DNA of 64,000 bases from Kitagawia praeruptora. Lineage: Eukaryota > Streptophyta > Magnoliopsida > Apiales > Apiaceae. The stretch is taken from the NCBI GenBank assembly GCA_037693485.1, contig CM075351.1, forward strand, positions 73,434,001 to 73,498,000. Reading direction: 5' to 3'. The notes below the pieces were generated by a model that had not been told where the DNA came from, did not search any database, and saw nothing but the letters and a program-made list of their open reading frames with translations. Each line of letters starts with the position of its first letter. Position 1 is the first letter of the stretch. Shown here piece after piece: positions 63,681 through 64,000 of the stretch. Made by a program: the position numbers and the translations under genes.

Positions 63681-64000
63681 GCATTTAAGATTTGACACAA
63701 TTGGAGTAATATAAATTTCGATTACTAGCCAAATCTGCAAATTTTTAAATTTTGAAGTAAATATTAATTAAATTAAGATTAATATTTCTTCTATTACAAA
63801 TTGGACAACAGCACAATCATCAGGCATTACGATCGTTTTCCTTGAGATTTTTCTTCATTATAGCTTCAGCTAACATTACTTAAGAAGTGTTACTTTTTAT
63901 TAAATAATGTGTCGTTGTACATGCTGTCTGTTGTATGTAATTTATCATTTCTTTGAATTATTTTTTGAAGCATTGTTCTTCAAAAGAACTGTCTTCCGCT
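63681..64000 (+). other. Probable intron 5 or 3' flank
   Basis: AT-rich, no ORF or repeat. It is intron if the donor at 63677 is used, and 3' UTR if translation stops at 63678. Confidence 0.6.

Overview
The window is plant nuclear DNA, most likely from a eudicot; I cannot name the species. Support comes from spliced genes with small exons and AT-rich introns, plant lineages of LTR retrotransposons (Athila, chromovirus, Tat, Ty1/copia, a TRIM), a CACTA transposon and a plant-type LINE end. There are no bacterial-style operons, rRNAs or CRISPR arrays. About nine tenths of the sequence is transposable elements, nested several deep. I delimited most of them from matching terminal repeats and target-site duplications (TSDs).

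Region 1 (1-22668), mostly repeats. An Athila element on the minus strand (1-10591, its far LTR cut by the window edge) keeps one open gag-pol frame. It sits in the last codons of a chromovirus pol on the plus strand (10592-10722), followed by that element's polypurine tract and a long putative LTR (10762 to about 18282). A 4,039-bp non-autonomous CACTA element (11759-15797, TSD cga) is inserted in that LTR. Then come a 5'-truncated LINE end (to 18700), an inverted repeat beside telomere-like motifs, and a solo Athila-type LTR (19058-21091, TSD ttttt). The stretch 21092-22668 holds simple repeats and the upstream region of the host gene.

Region 2 (22669 to the right edge) is one split host gene on the plus strand. 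Five small exons (22669-22760, 28715-28783, 42045-42074, 62855-62887, 63606-63676) read as a PMF1/Nnf1-family protein of the MIS12 kinetochore complex. All internal junctions are phase 0. Introns 1-3 are about 6.0, 13.3 and 20.8 kb; without the inserted elements each would be about 0.5-1.1 kb. Exon 1 carries an apparent 8-bp tandem duplication that breaks the frame, and the exon 2 acceptor lies in a 41-bp tandem duplication. This copy may therefore be a pseudogene or a damaged allele.

Intron 1 holds a rearranged gypsy chromovirus/TRIM composite (23169-28621, TSD acttt) with one LTR inverted. Intron 2 holds a gypsy-like element with 297-bp LTRs (29377-41535, TSD ttatc). Its single open frame is a chimera of two host genes: an NBR1-type autophagy receptor and an LRR receptor kinase ectodomain. 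A young, coding-defective copia element (30124-38738, TSD cacat) interrupts that frame. Intron 3 holds a second copia element (42750-62583, TSD ataag). A 12.5-kb Tat-clade gypsy element (48903-61388, TSD gcagt) sits in that copia's 5' LTR and carries an antisense, intron-containing ORF with its own TATA box.

The most unusual items are the captured NBR1-LRR chimera, the kinetochore gene expanded by transposons in three consecutive introns, and the composite element with an inverted 3' end.
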